Source of the DNA: Cordia subcordata
Lineage: Eukaryota; Streptophyta; Magnoliopsida; Boraginales; Cordiaceae
Direction: 5' to 3'
DNA length: 64,000 nt
Assembly: GCA_028554755.1 (NCBI GenBank)
Contig: JAPTOF010000020.1
Span: forward strand, 10,635,001-10,699,000
Both the position numbers and the translations under genes were made by a program. Within the stretch, counting starts at the first letter, position 1. Every line of letters begins with the position of its first letter. Below, piece after piece: positions 23,135-33,759 of the stretch. The notes under the pieces were generated by a model, which saw only the letters and a program-made list of their open reading frames with translations, ran no database searches and was not told where the DNA came from.

Positions 23135-24152
23135 TGTTGGTATTGGAAAAATTATTGGGCTAGAAATTTAGTTGGTAATTTTTGGAATATAGAGAAGACA
23201 ATGGTACTAAATATTTTGCTTAGAGAATAGTTGGAGAAGAATTAAAAAAGAGAAAATATGGGAGAACGATGTTTCATTCATACTATGATGGCTTTTTCCA
23301 TTGATAATTTGACATATTATTACAACAACCCTAAGTGCTAATTTTTAGGTGATACATCCAACTTATGGTAGTGACTATGATACAACTAAACAAAAGCTAT
23401 GTAATTATCTTGCTAATTTTTAGGTGATACATCCAACTTATGGTAGTGACTATGATACAACTAAACAAAAGCTATGTAATTATCTAGATTTAGTCTAAGG
23501 CTCTGTTTGGCCTAGCTTTGTGATTTCAGCTATTGAGTTGTAGAGCTTTTAGTAGTAGAGCTTTGGGTAGAAGTGCTGTTGAATAAAAGTAGTTGATTGT
23601 TTGGCCCGGTATTTTAGAAGTTAAGCTTTTAGTTATTTTGAGGGTAATATTGGACTTTAAAAAATATAAAATAGTATTTTTCAGAAAAAATGAAGAAAAA
23701 CAATTTTTAACATGACATAAAAAAAGCTTTTCAAAAGCCTTTTCCGAAAAGCTCCAATTTGGAGCTTTTAGTTCTTCAGCTTTTTTTAGCTTTAGTTTTT
23801 ATTTAAAAGCTCTTTAAAAATAGGTCAAACAGGTCGATTTAAGCTTTTAGACTCACAGAAAGCACTTTTGAGTCTCCAAAAGCTGGGCCAAACAGACTCT
23901 AAATAGTCAATTGCTTATTATAATTGAATAAGTAAGCTACTTTCTACAGAATTCTAAGTAGTCAAATAGTCAATTGTTTAGTATTACCAAGATCATGCAA
24001 CTAGCTAATTACTTAGCCAATTAAGCTAAATAATCTAATTTCTACACGATTCTAGATTTTCAAGCCTTACCAAGATTAGTCAAAATATCTTGCAAGTTGC
24101 ATGTTTGGAAATAATGAAGATTAGTTTAGAAATTGAGCATCAATTTTTAACA
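23135..24152 (-). repeat. 3' LTR of the nested copia element
   Basis: 1,018 bp. Contains a 75-bp tandem duplication (23337-23411 and 23412-23486) and a 401-bp MITE (23499-23899); neither is in the partner LTR. Without them it would be close in length to the ancestral LTR. Confidence 0.85.
23496..23902. mobile_element. Tourist/Harbinger-like MITE with TAA duplication
   Basis: TAA lies on both sides (23496-23498, 23900-23902). The 401-bp insert (23499-23899) starts GGCTCTGTTTGGCC, and its other end reads GAGTCTGTTTGGCC in reverse complement. The partner LTR has the empty site, with 'gtctaaatagtc' uninterrupted near 26908. No coding frame is present. Confidence 0.85.
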
Positions 24153-25134
24153 CTTCCCCTTAATGCTCAATTGTGTAACTCCAAGCATCTCTCGTAACAT
24201 CTCAAACTTCAATCTAAGAAGTGCCTGCATGAAAATATCTACAAGTTGATCTTCTGTATTAATGTACTTAAGATCAATTTTACCTTCATTAGTTGCTTCT
24301 CATAAGAAGTGATATTTGATAGCAATGTGTTTAGTTCTGCTGTATTGAACAGGATTTTTCACCATTGCTATTATTGATTTGTTGTTGCATAGATCTCAGT
24401 AGGTTGTTCCTATTGTTCTCCCATATCTTTTAGTGTACACCTTAACCAAAGAGTTTGACTTATTGTCAATGCTACTACGATGCATTCTGCTTCTGCTGAT
24501 GATTGAGTTACACAATCTTGCTTTTTTTATGACCAAGGGAATACGCCTAAGCCGAGCGAGAATGTATATCCAGACGTACTTTTCATATCATCAACTGATT
24601 CGGCCCAGTCACTGTCAGTGTAGCCTATCATTTTTGAGTCGTCTGCTGATTCGTACCAGATGCCACAATCCTTAGTACCTTGTAAATATCTTAATATTCT
24701 CTTTGTAGCTCCGAAATAGACTCTGCTTGGTCTTTGCTTGAATTTATTAAACTCTTTTAAGGTGTATTCCGTTCCTCTATCGCTTCTTAACACCTTGATC
24801 CGTTGGATGCTTGGGTTTTCGACCAAGTTCTTGAATTTCTTGAATATGTTGAATACTTCTAATCTTTCACGCATAAACAGACCCAAGTCATTCTTGTATA
24901 ATCATCAATAAAGAGGGCGAAATACCTATTTCGTTTAATGGTTGGAGTCTTCATTGGTCCACAGATGTCAGTATGTACTTGCTTCAAGATCTGTTTGGCT
25001 CTCCATGTATTGCCTAAAGGAAATGATTGTTGGTTTCGTTTACCTTTTAGGCAACTCTGGCATACATCATCTTTTAGACTGATGGCTGATAGGTCCTTCA
25101 TCATATTTTTCTGATAGAGAATTTTCAACCCATG
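24153..25134 (-). pseudogene. Integrase fused to RNase H by internal deletion (nested copia)
   Basis: Piece 24859-25128 holds the end of the pre-integrase region ('CQSCLKGKRNQQSF') and the integrase start with the first catalytic Asp ('VHTDICGPM'). It continues into 'FIDDYTRMTWV'. The 24527-24886 piece then has 'LRSDRGTEY', the second catalytic Asp, and about ten residues later passes directly into 'ATKRILRYLQGTKDCGIWY', the connection before RNase H. RNase H follows with 'YTDSDWAESVDD' and, after a stop, reaches the purine tract. About 1.7-2 kb of a normal element (integrase C-half and all of the reverse transcriptase) is missing. The join is within an open frame. It cannot encode reverse transcription. 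Confidence 0.8.
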
Positions 25135-26610
25135 GAAGTTGAAGTGACAGAACCTTTGATGCCACAGCCAAAATTGATCCTCTTGAGTTTTTAAGGCTGC
25201 CTCACTGTACTACCAATGGATTAGAAAGTTTTTCTGTTGCTGCATTTTGACAATAACTATTTCTGTATTCTTATTTCTATTGTCATATACTCTGCAGAAG
25301 TCTCCTTTGAAGTAGAGGGGGTATCCTCTCTTTATCATTTGACCTACGCTTAAGAGATTCGTTTCAAGTTTAAGGACTAGCAACACATCTCTGATGAGGT
25401 GTGTGTCTTTTTTGGTGTTCACTGCAATCGTTCCTTTCCCTTCAGTGTCCATCAATTCTCCTTTCTAAGCTTGACTTGAGATTTTACTAATCTATCAATA
25501 TCTTGGAAGATTTTTGCATTACCGGGCATATGATTGCTGCAACTGCTGTCAAGATATCACATCTCATCTTTAATTTCTATTGTAGTGTGACATGTGTAGA
25601 ACAGGTTATCTCCATTCTCCTTTTCTTCGGAGAAGTTTGTCTATTGTTTTTGTTTGGACCGACACTCCTTCTCAAGATAACCGAATCTACCACAACTTTT
25701 ACATTGTGGTTTTCCATGATACCCACAATCATTCTCATGATGGTTGGTCTTCTTGCAAATACCACATGATGGATATTTGCCTCTCTTTCGCTCTTGATTG
25801 GATCAAACTATTTCCTTTATTTTTAAAATTTCCTCCAAATTTTCTCCTCTTATTTCTAGAATTCTAAGACCTTATATTAAGTTTAGATTGAAATGCATTT
25901 TTTGTTGATTCATTGTAACGTATACTTAGTTTTTTTTCAGATGCTTCTAAAGAGCCTACCGACTCTGTTATTGTCAAAGTTGTTTTATCTTTTGTTTTCT
26001 CGGTAGTAGTTACTATCGGATCATATTTAGCAGGTAAGGTGATTAACATTTTTTCTACCACCCTTTTATCGAGAATATATTCCCCGTAGGCTCTTAATTG
26101 ATTGATTACTTCTCTAAGTTTAGAGTAATAATCTTTTATATTCTCAGATTCTTTCATCCTCATATTTTCTCATTCTCTACTTAAAGTTTGGTGTTTTATA
26201 TTGCGTACCTTGATGCTGCCAAGAAATTCTTTCTTCAACGTGTCCCACGCCTGTTTTAGCCATTATGGCTCTGCTAATTCTTGAAAATAGTGAATTTGCC
26301 ATCGCCATCTGTATGATGTAATAAAGCCAAATTATCCTTTTCCATATCCATGTTTAATTTTTCCTTCTCTGCTTCAATCAAGTTGGCCATGTCTTCGAGG
26401 ATTGTGTATCCTGTTTTAACTATCTCCCACAAACTTTAGAACATGAAATATATCCTCATTTTTGTTGCCTAATGTTCATAGTTTTCCCTGGAGAAATCAG
26501 GGATTTTAATTTGAGTATTATTTATGAAAGTAGCCATTTTTGAGGGGTTAGAAATTATAGGAGAGGGTTAGCGGAAGGTAGTATCGCCTAGTTAATAAGC
26601 TAACCGGGTA
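25135..26610 (-). pseudogene. Gag and protease of the nested copia element, broken
   Basis: Piece 25864-26163 is a capsid (UBN2) segment with 'YYSKLREVINQLRAYGE' and 'VVEKMLITLPAKYD'. About 25640-25765, read across two frames, holds a zinc-knuckle area. Piece 25210-25455 is the protease-to-pre-integrase stretch with 'VLLVLKLETNLLSVGQMIKRGY'. The protease active-site loop is not clear and lies in the stop-rich interval 25455-25577. The N-terminal part of gag (26164-26560) is recognisable only in fragments. The leader ends at the primer-binding site. Confidence 0.7.
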
Positions 26611-26619
26611 CTGATACCA
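26611..26619 (-). promoter_or_regulatory. Primer-binding site of the nested copia element
   Basis: The reverse complement reads TGGTATCAG, followed by TACCCGG, one base after the LTR end. It is the initiator-Met type. Confidence 0.75.
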
Positions 26620-26620
26620 C

Positions 26621-27412
26621 TGTTAGTGTTTGAAAAATTATTGGGCTAGAAATTTAGTTGGTAATTTTTGGAATATAGAGATGACAACAGAACTAAATAT
26701 TTTGTTTAGAGAATAGTTAGAGACGAATTAAAAATGAGAAAATATGGGAGAAGGATTTTCATTCATAAGATGATGGCTTTTTTCATTGATAATTTGATAC
26801 ATCATTACAACTATCCTAAGTGCTAATTTATAGGTGATACATCCATCTTATGGTGGTGACTATGATACAACTAAGCAAAAGCTAGGTAATTATCTAGATT
26901 TAGTCTAAATAGTCAATTAGTTATTCTAATTGAATAAGTAAGCTAGTTTCTACACAATTCTAGGTAGTCAAATAGATAATTGTCTAGTATTGCCAAGATC
27001 ATGCAACTAGTTAATATCTTAGCCAATTAAGCTAAGTAATCTAATTTCTACACAATTCTAGATTTTCAAGCCTTATCAAGATTAGTCAAAAATATCTTGC
27101 AAGTTGCATGTATTGGAAATAATGAAGATTAATTTAGAAATTTATTAGTCAAAAATATCTTGCAAGTTGCATGTATTGGAAATAATGAAGATTAATTTAG
27201 AAATTGATTAGTCAAAAATATCTTGCAAGTTGCATGTTTTGGAAATAATGAAGATTAATTTAGAAATTTATTAGTCAAAAATATCTTGCAAGTTGCATGT
27301 ATTGGAAATAATGAAGATTAATTTAGAAATTGATTAGTCAAAAATATCTTGCAAGTTGCATGTTTTGGAAATAATGAAGATTAATTTAGAAATTGAGTCT
27401 CAATTTTTAACA
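26621..27412 (-). repeat. 5' LTR of the nested copia element
   Basis: 792 bp, with TGTTAAAAATT at its start (minus strand) and ACTAACA at its end. It carries a five-copy 63-bp minisatellite near its start; the partner LTR has a single copy of that unit. Confidence 0.85.
27081..27395. repeat. 63-bp minisatellite, five copies, inside one LTR
   Basis: The unit begins ATTAGTCAAAAATATCTTGC and repeats five times in exact phase. Copies differ mainly at two sites (TATT or TTTT about 31 bp in, and the final T or G). Copies 2-3 and 4-5 partly pair as a higher-order dimer. Confidence 0.95.
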
Positions 27413-27417
27413 GTATC

Positions 27418-28660
27418 TCACAATGAAACTGAGTTTTCACCATCTTATAGTAAGCAACCAAAAAATCAAATACTTGTCTTTTATGCTTCATCAAGTAAAC
27501 CCAAACACCTCGGCTATAATCATCAATAATTGTCAGAAAATAATGTGCTCCAGAATAAGAAAGGGTTGCATAAGGACCCCAAATATCACACTGCACCAAT
27601 TCAAAACATTTATGAGATTTATTCAAGCTACTAGGAAAGGGTAGCCTAGTTTGCTTAGCACGGTGACAAACAGAGTCTAAGTTAATTTGCTTGCTGAAAT
27701 AGATAATTTGGGAATATGAGACAAATGCTGAAATGATGGATACCCCAGACTCATATGCCAAAGTGAAGTAGACTCCATATTGGTTTTGACATATGCCGTC
27801 GGGACCCGTTGTTTGAGGTCCAAATAATATAACCCATCTCGTTGCTTACCTACTCCAATCAACATCCTCGAGTCTAGGTCCTGTATCACACAAAAATCCG
27901 AGAAAAAGATGAGTGCGTAATTATTCTCCTAGGTAAATATACTTACCGAGAATGGATTACAATTAAAGCGAGGACTTCCAAGAACATTGTTCAATTTCAA
28001 ACCACATAGCAAATTGACATGTCCAGTGTGTTTCACGAGCACATGTTCTCCATTTGGCAATCTAATAGGTTACAACAAAGAATTATTGGACATGTGTTCC
28101 ATAGTGGTGTTGGCGTTAGTCATGTGATCCGATGCTCCGGTGTTAATAATCCAATCCTCATCTTTGCCATTAAGAGACTTACCAAATAAATTGACAAAAT
28201 TGGAGCTTGACCCACCATTAAGGAGATTAAGCATTTGTTGGTATTGAGTTGAGTTAAGCTCGACAATTGGCAAGGCATGCTCACCGGTAGATGTTGATGT
28301 TGGACAAGTTTCAATTCTTGGCTCTATTGTCTCATTTGTTGCAGAAGTTCCACAAATTTGTTGAATGTTGCTAGCTTTTCCTTGTGCTTTTGGCTTCCAC
28401 CAACCGGGATATCCAATAGCTTCAAAACACTTATCTTTAAAGTGTCCAGCTTTCTCGCAATGCTCGCAAAGTGGTCGGCCCACGGTTGAGTTCCTTATCC
28501 CTTTGTCATGTCTTTCTCCCTTATCTTTTAGTTGTGTCTTGGCCAACAAAGCAATCGCTTCCATTATTGGTACTTGTTCTGAAGACAAAGATTGTTGTTT
28601 TTCTTCTTGCACCACCATAGCATACGCCTTGGCTAATGTCGTTGTCGCGTCCATGTTCAA
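27418..28660 (-). pseudogene. Copia protease, pre-integrase and integrase N-half (outer element)
   Basis: Read downward. 28070-28660 is the end of gag, with a zinc knuckle 'CEHCEKAGHFKDKCFEAIGY' near 28440-28490. The protease loop, near 28125-28165, reads 'INTGASDHMT'. The usual first residue there is the catalytic Asp and here it is Asn. 27677-27889 is the pre-integrase region ('LYYLDLKQ', 'LWHMSLGYPSFQHLSHI'). 27381-27761 is the integrase N-half: the zinc-binding tail, then 'ELVQCDIWGPY' with the first catalytic Asp and 'FLTIIDDYSRGVWVYLM'. It ends at the nested insertion and resumes at 23129. Stops separate the parts. Confidence 0.8.
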
Positions 28661-29281
28661 GATTTGGGATCATACTACAGCATAAGAGCTTTTCAATCCC
28701 TTGAGAAAATCTAATCAATTTTTCTTTTTCTCGAAATTCCGCGAATTTCTTGGCTCCTCCACAATTGCAGGTTGGCATCTCCAAGTAAATTTGCTATTCA
28801 TCCCATAGAGCCTTGAGCTTTGTATAATATGCTAAAATTGACAGATTTTGTTGTTGAATTGCACCAGTTTCTTGTTTGATCTGGTACGACCTTAGCATGT
28901 TGCCACGAGAGAAGCATTCTCTTCGATCTTCCCAAAGCTCTTGTGCTATTTCATAATATACGACACTATTATAGATTTCCTCCGTTACTAAATTAAATAT
29001 CCGTGAAAGTACCATTGAATTACGCGCAAGCCAATTAGGATAGTCTGGTGAATCAATTTCAGGTTTTGAAATTGTTCCATCAAGGAACTCAACCTTTTTT
29101 TTGCATGTAAGGTAGTCTCCATAGCACGCTTCCATCCATGATAATTATCTCCATTGGAGGGCCTTTTCACAAAAACTTGCCTAGGACTATTAGATGGGTG
29201 AAGGTAATAAGGTGAAGTTGTATCAATAACTCCCCCTGAAACCTTGTCTTTGGTCTTAGCTTTATTTTTGCTATCAGCCAT
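28661..29281 (-). pseudogene. Copia gag (outer element), broken in two frames
   Basis: The ATG at 29281 opens 'MADSKNKAKTKDKV', a typical hydrophilic gag start. It is followed by 'YYLHPSNSPRQVFVKRPSNGDNYHGW' and then shifts frame near 29110. The second piece (28794-29135) is the capsid core: 'YPNWLARNSMVLSRIFNLVTEEI', 'AQELWEDRRECFSRGNMLRSYQIKQE' and 'YYTKLKALWDE'. Another shift leads to 28521-28784, where 'VFRTSTNNGSDCFV' is out of frame noise, and then to the zinc-knuckle piece. The order and phrases are those of UBN2_3-type copia gag proteins. Confidence 0.75.
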
Positions 29282-29342
29282 GAAACCCAAGAGGTAGTGA
29301 AGAAGAGTCGAATGGGTTTGTTTTTGCTAGAGTATGTTTCAC

Positions 29343-29356
29343 TGCTCTAGATACCA
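29343..29356 (-). promoter_or_regulatory. Primer-binding site of the outer copia element
   Basis: The reverse complement reads TGGTATCTAGAGCA directly after the LTR. It is the same variant as at 2555-2566, with CTAGAG where AGAGC is common. Confidence 0.75.
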
Positions 29357-29577
29357 TGAAAATATGGCTGAAAAGCTTGATATTTTATTCACTTCTTAAA
29401 AATGTATTTATATATTGGCAGCAAGTATGAACAGGGAGAGAAATCTCCTTGATTGGCTCTCAATTATAGTAAGCCAAATCTCTTATTGATGGATAAGAAT
29501 ACAACAGAATATATGCAAATATAAAAATCCCATATATATACATATTTTAATAGTGGGTGATATTATCTTGGTTTACA
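29357..29577 (-). repeat. 5' LTR of the outer copia element
   Basis: About 221 bp. On the minus strand it starts TGTAAACC and ends ATTTTCA just before the primer-binding site. The outer limit is inferred from the TG, because no second LTR remains for comparison. Confidence 0.55.
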
Positions 29578-30778
29578 TTAAAGCTAGATAGTTCAAAACT
29601 TAGTGGCTACTAGTAAGCAAGTAAACCCAATAGTACCCACTAAGGAAGGTTCAAATCTAAAAGCTATCTATCCTCAGATAGTATCTTTCTATGAACTCTC
29701 TCCTGTTTTCATATGCATTGGGGTTAGCAAATTTTCATTCATGTGTAGAAGTGTTAGTTTGGATGGTTTTTGACATGGAGGTCAAAGCCAATTTGATCCA
29801 AAATTGGGTTGGGACCCACTTATCAAATGGTCGGATCTTGGTACGTTCTTCATTCCAAATAGATGAGTGTGGTATATCAACATGTCAAAAACGAGCTTCT
29901 GTTGAATAAGAAATTATCAATTAAAGTTAGCTAGTTTTCGTTGTTAATGTTTCCTATGGGCATTGTTACCACACATTGAAAAACTAGGAGAGTTTTCTCC
30001 ACTTTATATACAGAAGCCTTTTTGGTTGATGCCAAGAAATAACTTGAGGGGAAGACTCTATATAGGAAATGATATAAAAACTATCACACATGCATGCGCT
30101 GGCCGGGCCGGGTTTGGGGACGCGACATGGTTGTAGGCATGGCCTTGCTTTTCTCTCGAGTTTAAATTCATAGTCCAACAGGCAGAAAATCGATGATCAT
30201 AATTGAAATGCACTGAATGCGTGGATTACACATTATAATGATGGTCATTACACCTTAATGAAGATCAGTTGCACATTGTAATGATAATCATTACACCCCA
30301 CTAATGTGTAGATTTACAAGCACTCTTCATACCATAGTATACAATCTTCGTAATATTTTCCAGAGAAGAGTTCTATAATACTAGTTCACAGGTTTTCACT
30401 ACGAAGTGTTACTTAAGCAAGAAGTAAACAGTTGTATCTTGAAAAGAATATGCCGACAAGCCATTAGCACCAATGTGTGGGCAAAAATCCATTGGGGAGA
30501 TCGTGTTAGTGAGCCTCTATTTAATAGTTTAATTTTTGTATTTTGTATTTTCTGCACTAGTGTATTTCTGTTTATATATCAATATCATTTGTTCAGTTTT
30601 ATTTGAGTTGAGTTTGTACAGTTCCTGATTTGTCACGTATTGTTATTTTTCAACTAGTTGTGCACTTGATATACTCATGAAGTTTAAGCAAGTACATATT
30701 ATGAATTTATGATGCTTCAAAGCTTAATATTGTGAAGGACTATTAATACTTCCAGGTAAATTAGGGTTAATTAGTAAG
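29578..30778. other. No gene seen
   Basis: Only short chance open frames occur. A GC-rich 'ggccgggccgggtttgggg' stretch at 30101-30119 stands out from the AT-rich surroundings. Repeated 'cattacacc'/'cattataatg' phrases occur at 30230-30300. Confidence 0.45.
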
Positions 30779-31321
30779 CGCTTTACATGTTAAGATATTG
30801 CTCTAAAGTGGATGGACTAGATCATGAAGCGCGAAGTGCAAAGGTCTGGTAGCCATTAGTTATTCTATAAATCTCAAGATTTGAAGTTGTAGGGTTTCTT
30901 TGACGCGAAAAAGGCGTTTGAGATATAACTAAAGCCTTCTCCAGAGGCTTTAAGAGGAGTTTCGTCCGACTGAGGTTTGAAAAAGAGCTTTTCATTAATT
31001 AATAGGTTTTATGAGTCCTTTTGGGCTCATGGCATGTAAAATTTGCATGAGGGAGATGCCACTCAATTTCAACTACAAGCTTACGAGACGTAGTCAAATT
31101 GAATTGCTGTGATGTTTAAACATGTTGAGAACAAAACTGCTTCCGATCCAAATCATTATAAACTGAATGTATATACTTTGCGTAATATTTTAACGAGAGA
31201 GTACGAGACCGTGAAAAACAAGTTCAACAAGTAGAGTAACAGCAAAAAGTCAAAGAAATAATTTCATTAACCACCCTCAAGCACGAAAATGAAAAGCTAG
31301 CCCCACATCTGAAAGGGCATT

Positions 31322-31329
31322 TATTTATT
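31322..31329 (-). terminator. Candidate polyadenylation signal, defensin at 31373
   Basis: AATAAATA on the minus strand, about 45 bp past the stop codon. The same sequence lies past the stop of the paralogue, near 36362. Confidence 0.45.
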
Positions 31330-31372
31330 CTCGAGGCACACAGTAGGATAGAAGCCAGGCTTGTTAATTAAC

Positions 31373-32170
31373 TCAACAGTGTTTAGTGCAGAAACATCGA
31401 CGACGGAAGCCCCTGCAGTGGCCACCATGGAAGCCCTCAGTCTGGCAAACAGCAGCACAGTTAGCTTTCCTCACACATGCTCCCTTGAAGCGGTGGCTTT
31501 GTGATTCGCATGTCCTGGCCTCAGCAACCATTGGACCCATCCCTGTAATTAATTAGTAAATTAAAACGTGAGCCATTTGGTTAATTAGTACCACTTATGC
31601 ATATATAGTAACATTTGCTAGATTGTTTATTAGGATATTATCGATCATGAACAAAATAATAAAATTTTACAGGTTTATGTTATGAGTCCCTTTACTCCTT
31701 CAACCTTTCCTACATAATGAAAGTTTCATTATTATAAACGCGAGAGATTTGATACTAACACACAAATTATTACTATATAAAGAAAGGGTAAAAGGGTGAA
31801 GCATCAAAAGGCTAATAAAAAGCATTATTCTATTTGTCATACAAAGAATGGTGTTTTATACGACAACTCCAAGAATTCGTATAGTTAATTACTTGCATAT
31901 ATGTGAAAATCAGGTAGCATGGTGTATATGGTATCGTTATAATTTTGTGGGAATTAAAAAGGAGAGACCAGAAAACAAAACGCCTAATTAATTTTTAGTT
32001 TGCAAAAGTTAAGAATAAATAACGCGGTTTTAAGTGTAGTCTAATTCATTTTTATGTTACATTAATGAACAATAACTTTGACATTTGACACATGAAAGAA
32101 AGTTACCAGTGGCCATGACAAGCATCAGCATGAGGAAAAAAGTAGCAAACACTTTCATGGTGCGAGCCAT
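31373..32170 (-). CDS. Plant defensin (two exons), tandem copy 1
   Basis: Exon 1 is 32170-32107 and ends CCACTG before GTAACT. Exon 2 is 31542-31373 after AATTACAG. The 564-bp intron is phase 1, as is usual in the family. The product has 77 residues: a Met-rich signal peptide beginning [15 protein letters not shown], the short pre-segment GPMVAEA, and a 47-residue mature peptide from Arg-Thr-Cys. Eight cysteines sit at mature positions 3, 14, 20, 24, 34, 41, 43 and 47. [10 protein letters not shown] is the gamma-core and carries most of the positive charge. It is expected to be secreted and to act on microbial membranes, as family members do. All splice sites and the frame are intact. Residue 13 is Ala, against Val and Met in the other close copies. 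Confidence 0.92.
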
Positions 32171-32259
32171 ATTTGCAGCTCTCAGTGTGTGTATAAGAGA
32201 GAGATATATACAAGAGAGCTAGATGGAAAGTGAATTGATGGAGTGCATGCAATGTAGCC

Positions 32260-32269
32260 CTATTTATAT
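32260..32269 (-). promoter_or_regulatory. TATA box, defensin copy 1
   Basis: The minus strand reads CATATAAATAGGG about 90 bp before the start codon. The same box precedes the paralogue at 37361-37370, inside well-conserved flanking sequence. Confidence 0.7.
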
Positions 32270-32700
32270 GGGTTAATTTCAAAGAAAATCTATATATCAC
32301 CCCTCCCCCCCCCCCAAAACAAGTGTTACTTTCGAATCGTCCAGAAAAAGGGACACACTTGAAAAAGAAAAAAAACGCAAGGGAAAAAGAAAAAGAAGGG
32401 GACACCCACATATGAATATCCATTCTGTAAGGTGTCATGACTACTCAATTTGCACTAGCTTTGTCTGTTACTTTTCGCTTTCTTTTATATAATACTTGTT
32501 CACACATAGTCGACCCATAAGCTCGTTTACACGCTGATTCAGCTAAAAGTGAACCTCCACGAAAATCCAACTGCCCGGATTAGGAATAATGAAGTTTTAT
32601 ATGAAAATTAATTGGTATTAGATGAAATAATTTAAAATTTTATTTTATTAATGCAAAAAGATTGTATTCTTCTTCTTCTTAAACATTATGGGGTTTTCTT

Positions 32701-32934
32701 CAATGACTAATCAATTCTAAAAGTAGTTTAAAGTCTTATATGATAGATTTGACATTAAGGCAAATAAATCGATAGTGATATTGAAACAAAGACAACTAGA
32801 TAAGTCACATGTTTATTCAATAACTAATCAATTCTAAGAGTAGTTTAAAGTCTTATATGATAGATTTGACATTGATACAAATAAGTCGACAGTAAACCTA
32901 AAACAAAGACAACTAGATAGGTCACACGTAAATA
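32701..32934. repeat. 117-bp tandem duplication, unit 1 only
   Basis: 32701-32817 repeats at 32818-32934 with about 15 differences. The corresponding place in unit 2 (near 37755-37860) has one copy. Confidence 0.8.
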
Positions 32935-33255
32935 ATGTGACTAGACTAATATTTGATTCTTATACTACGTAACAAATCTTCAAGTTTTATCTTAAAAACA
33001 ATCAAGAAAATCATGATTTAAGATAAATTTTTATGATTTTCACTCATAGATGAATGTATATTCTAACATTGCTGATTGCGTACTAAACTAATATGCCAAA
33101 CTAAAAATAGAATGGGAACGCTTTTCCTCTTAGTTTTACCATATTATTATTTTAATTAAAATAAAAGCGTTGTCTGAGTAGGATTATTCGTCAATATATT
33201 CCTGCAGCACTCGAAACACGTTCACATGCATGATGCATGCATGTCGCTAGCGGAT

Positions 33256-33257
<2 letters not shown>

Positions 33258-33300
<43 letters not shown>
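33258..33300. repeat. (TA)n microsatellite
   Basis: About 42 bp of pure TA. The equivalent site of unit 2 (near 38858) has only a few TA units. Confidence 0.9.
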
Positions 33301-33302
<2 letters not shown>

Positions 33303-33582
33303 TGATTTTTTTAAGCAACAAGTACGTACGCAGTGTGAAATGGAAGAACAAGAACTAATTTAGCTTTGACAAAGCATTCCAGGTAGGGCAATAAGCTTAA
33401 AACATATATATCACTTAATTAAGCCTTTCCATCCACGCTCTTTTCCTCTTTCAGCAACCATCTGCTTATTGTACTTTATCTAGATATTGGATTCTGATAT
33501 GGTGATCCATGCAACTTTTTCTGTTAAACTATTCATTCTATTCGTTACGTAAATGTCTAACGACTTTAAGACTATGTTTGCC

Positions 33583-33723
33583 TTGAAATAGCATACATTC
33601 TGGAGTCAAAAAAAAAAAAAAAAAGCTCTATCAAAACACCTCCAACTACGCAAGATGATACGTTTGGGAGAGCCATATAAATAGTCATAAAATTTTAAAA
33701 ATACAAAGATTGCATATTCATTG

Positions 33724-33759
<36 letters not shown>

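Larger units (their letters stand above)
23130..27417 (-). mobile_element. Nested Ty1/copia element, internally deleted, 5-bp target duplication
   Basis: GTATC flanks it at 23130-23134 and 27413-27417. The LTRs are 26621-27412 (5', minus orientation) and 23135-24152 (3'). Both end TGTT...AACA and are clearly related. The primer-binding site lies next to the 5' LTR at 26611-26619 and a purine tract (complement of 24153-24161) next to the 3' LTR. The interior is only 2.5 kb, because integrase joins directly to RNase H. LTR lengths differ (792 and 1,018 bp) through a minisatellite in one, and a 75-bp duplication plus a MITE in the other. Confidence 0.9.
21047..29577 (-). mobile_element. Ty1/copia element, 3'-truncated and split by a second copia element
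   Basis: Read on the minus strand: LTR (29577-29357), primer-binding site, gag, protease, integrase, reverse transcriptase and part of RNase H, in copia order. The 3' LTR is absent because the element ends inside RNase H at the hAT junction near 21047. A different copia element (23135-27412) sits within integrase. Subtracting it leaves about 4.25 kb. Many stops and frameshifts show it is old. Confidence 0.85.
30779..33582. repeat. Segmental duplication, unit 1 (with a defensin gene)
   Basis: Aligns to 35365-39403 in the same orientation. Shared landmarks are 'gctttacatgttaagat' at the left edge, the whole defensin gene with intron and promoter, and the 'gactttaagactat' right edge. Unit 1 has a private 117-bp tandem duplication; unit 2 has private insertions. 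Limits are approximate. Confidence 0.8.

Noticed and set aside
27081..27395. Regular 63-bp repeats considered as a CRISPR-like array
   Set aside because: The units are contiguous with no unique spacers, lie in an LTR and are in a plant genome.
32103..32438. 111-codon open frame over the defensin promoter
   Set aside because: It is the defensin first exon extended through its TATA box in another frame; the 64-nt exon is the supported reading.
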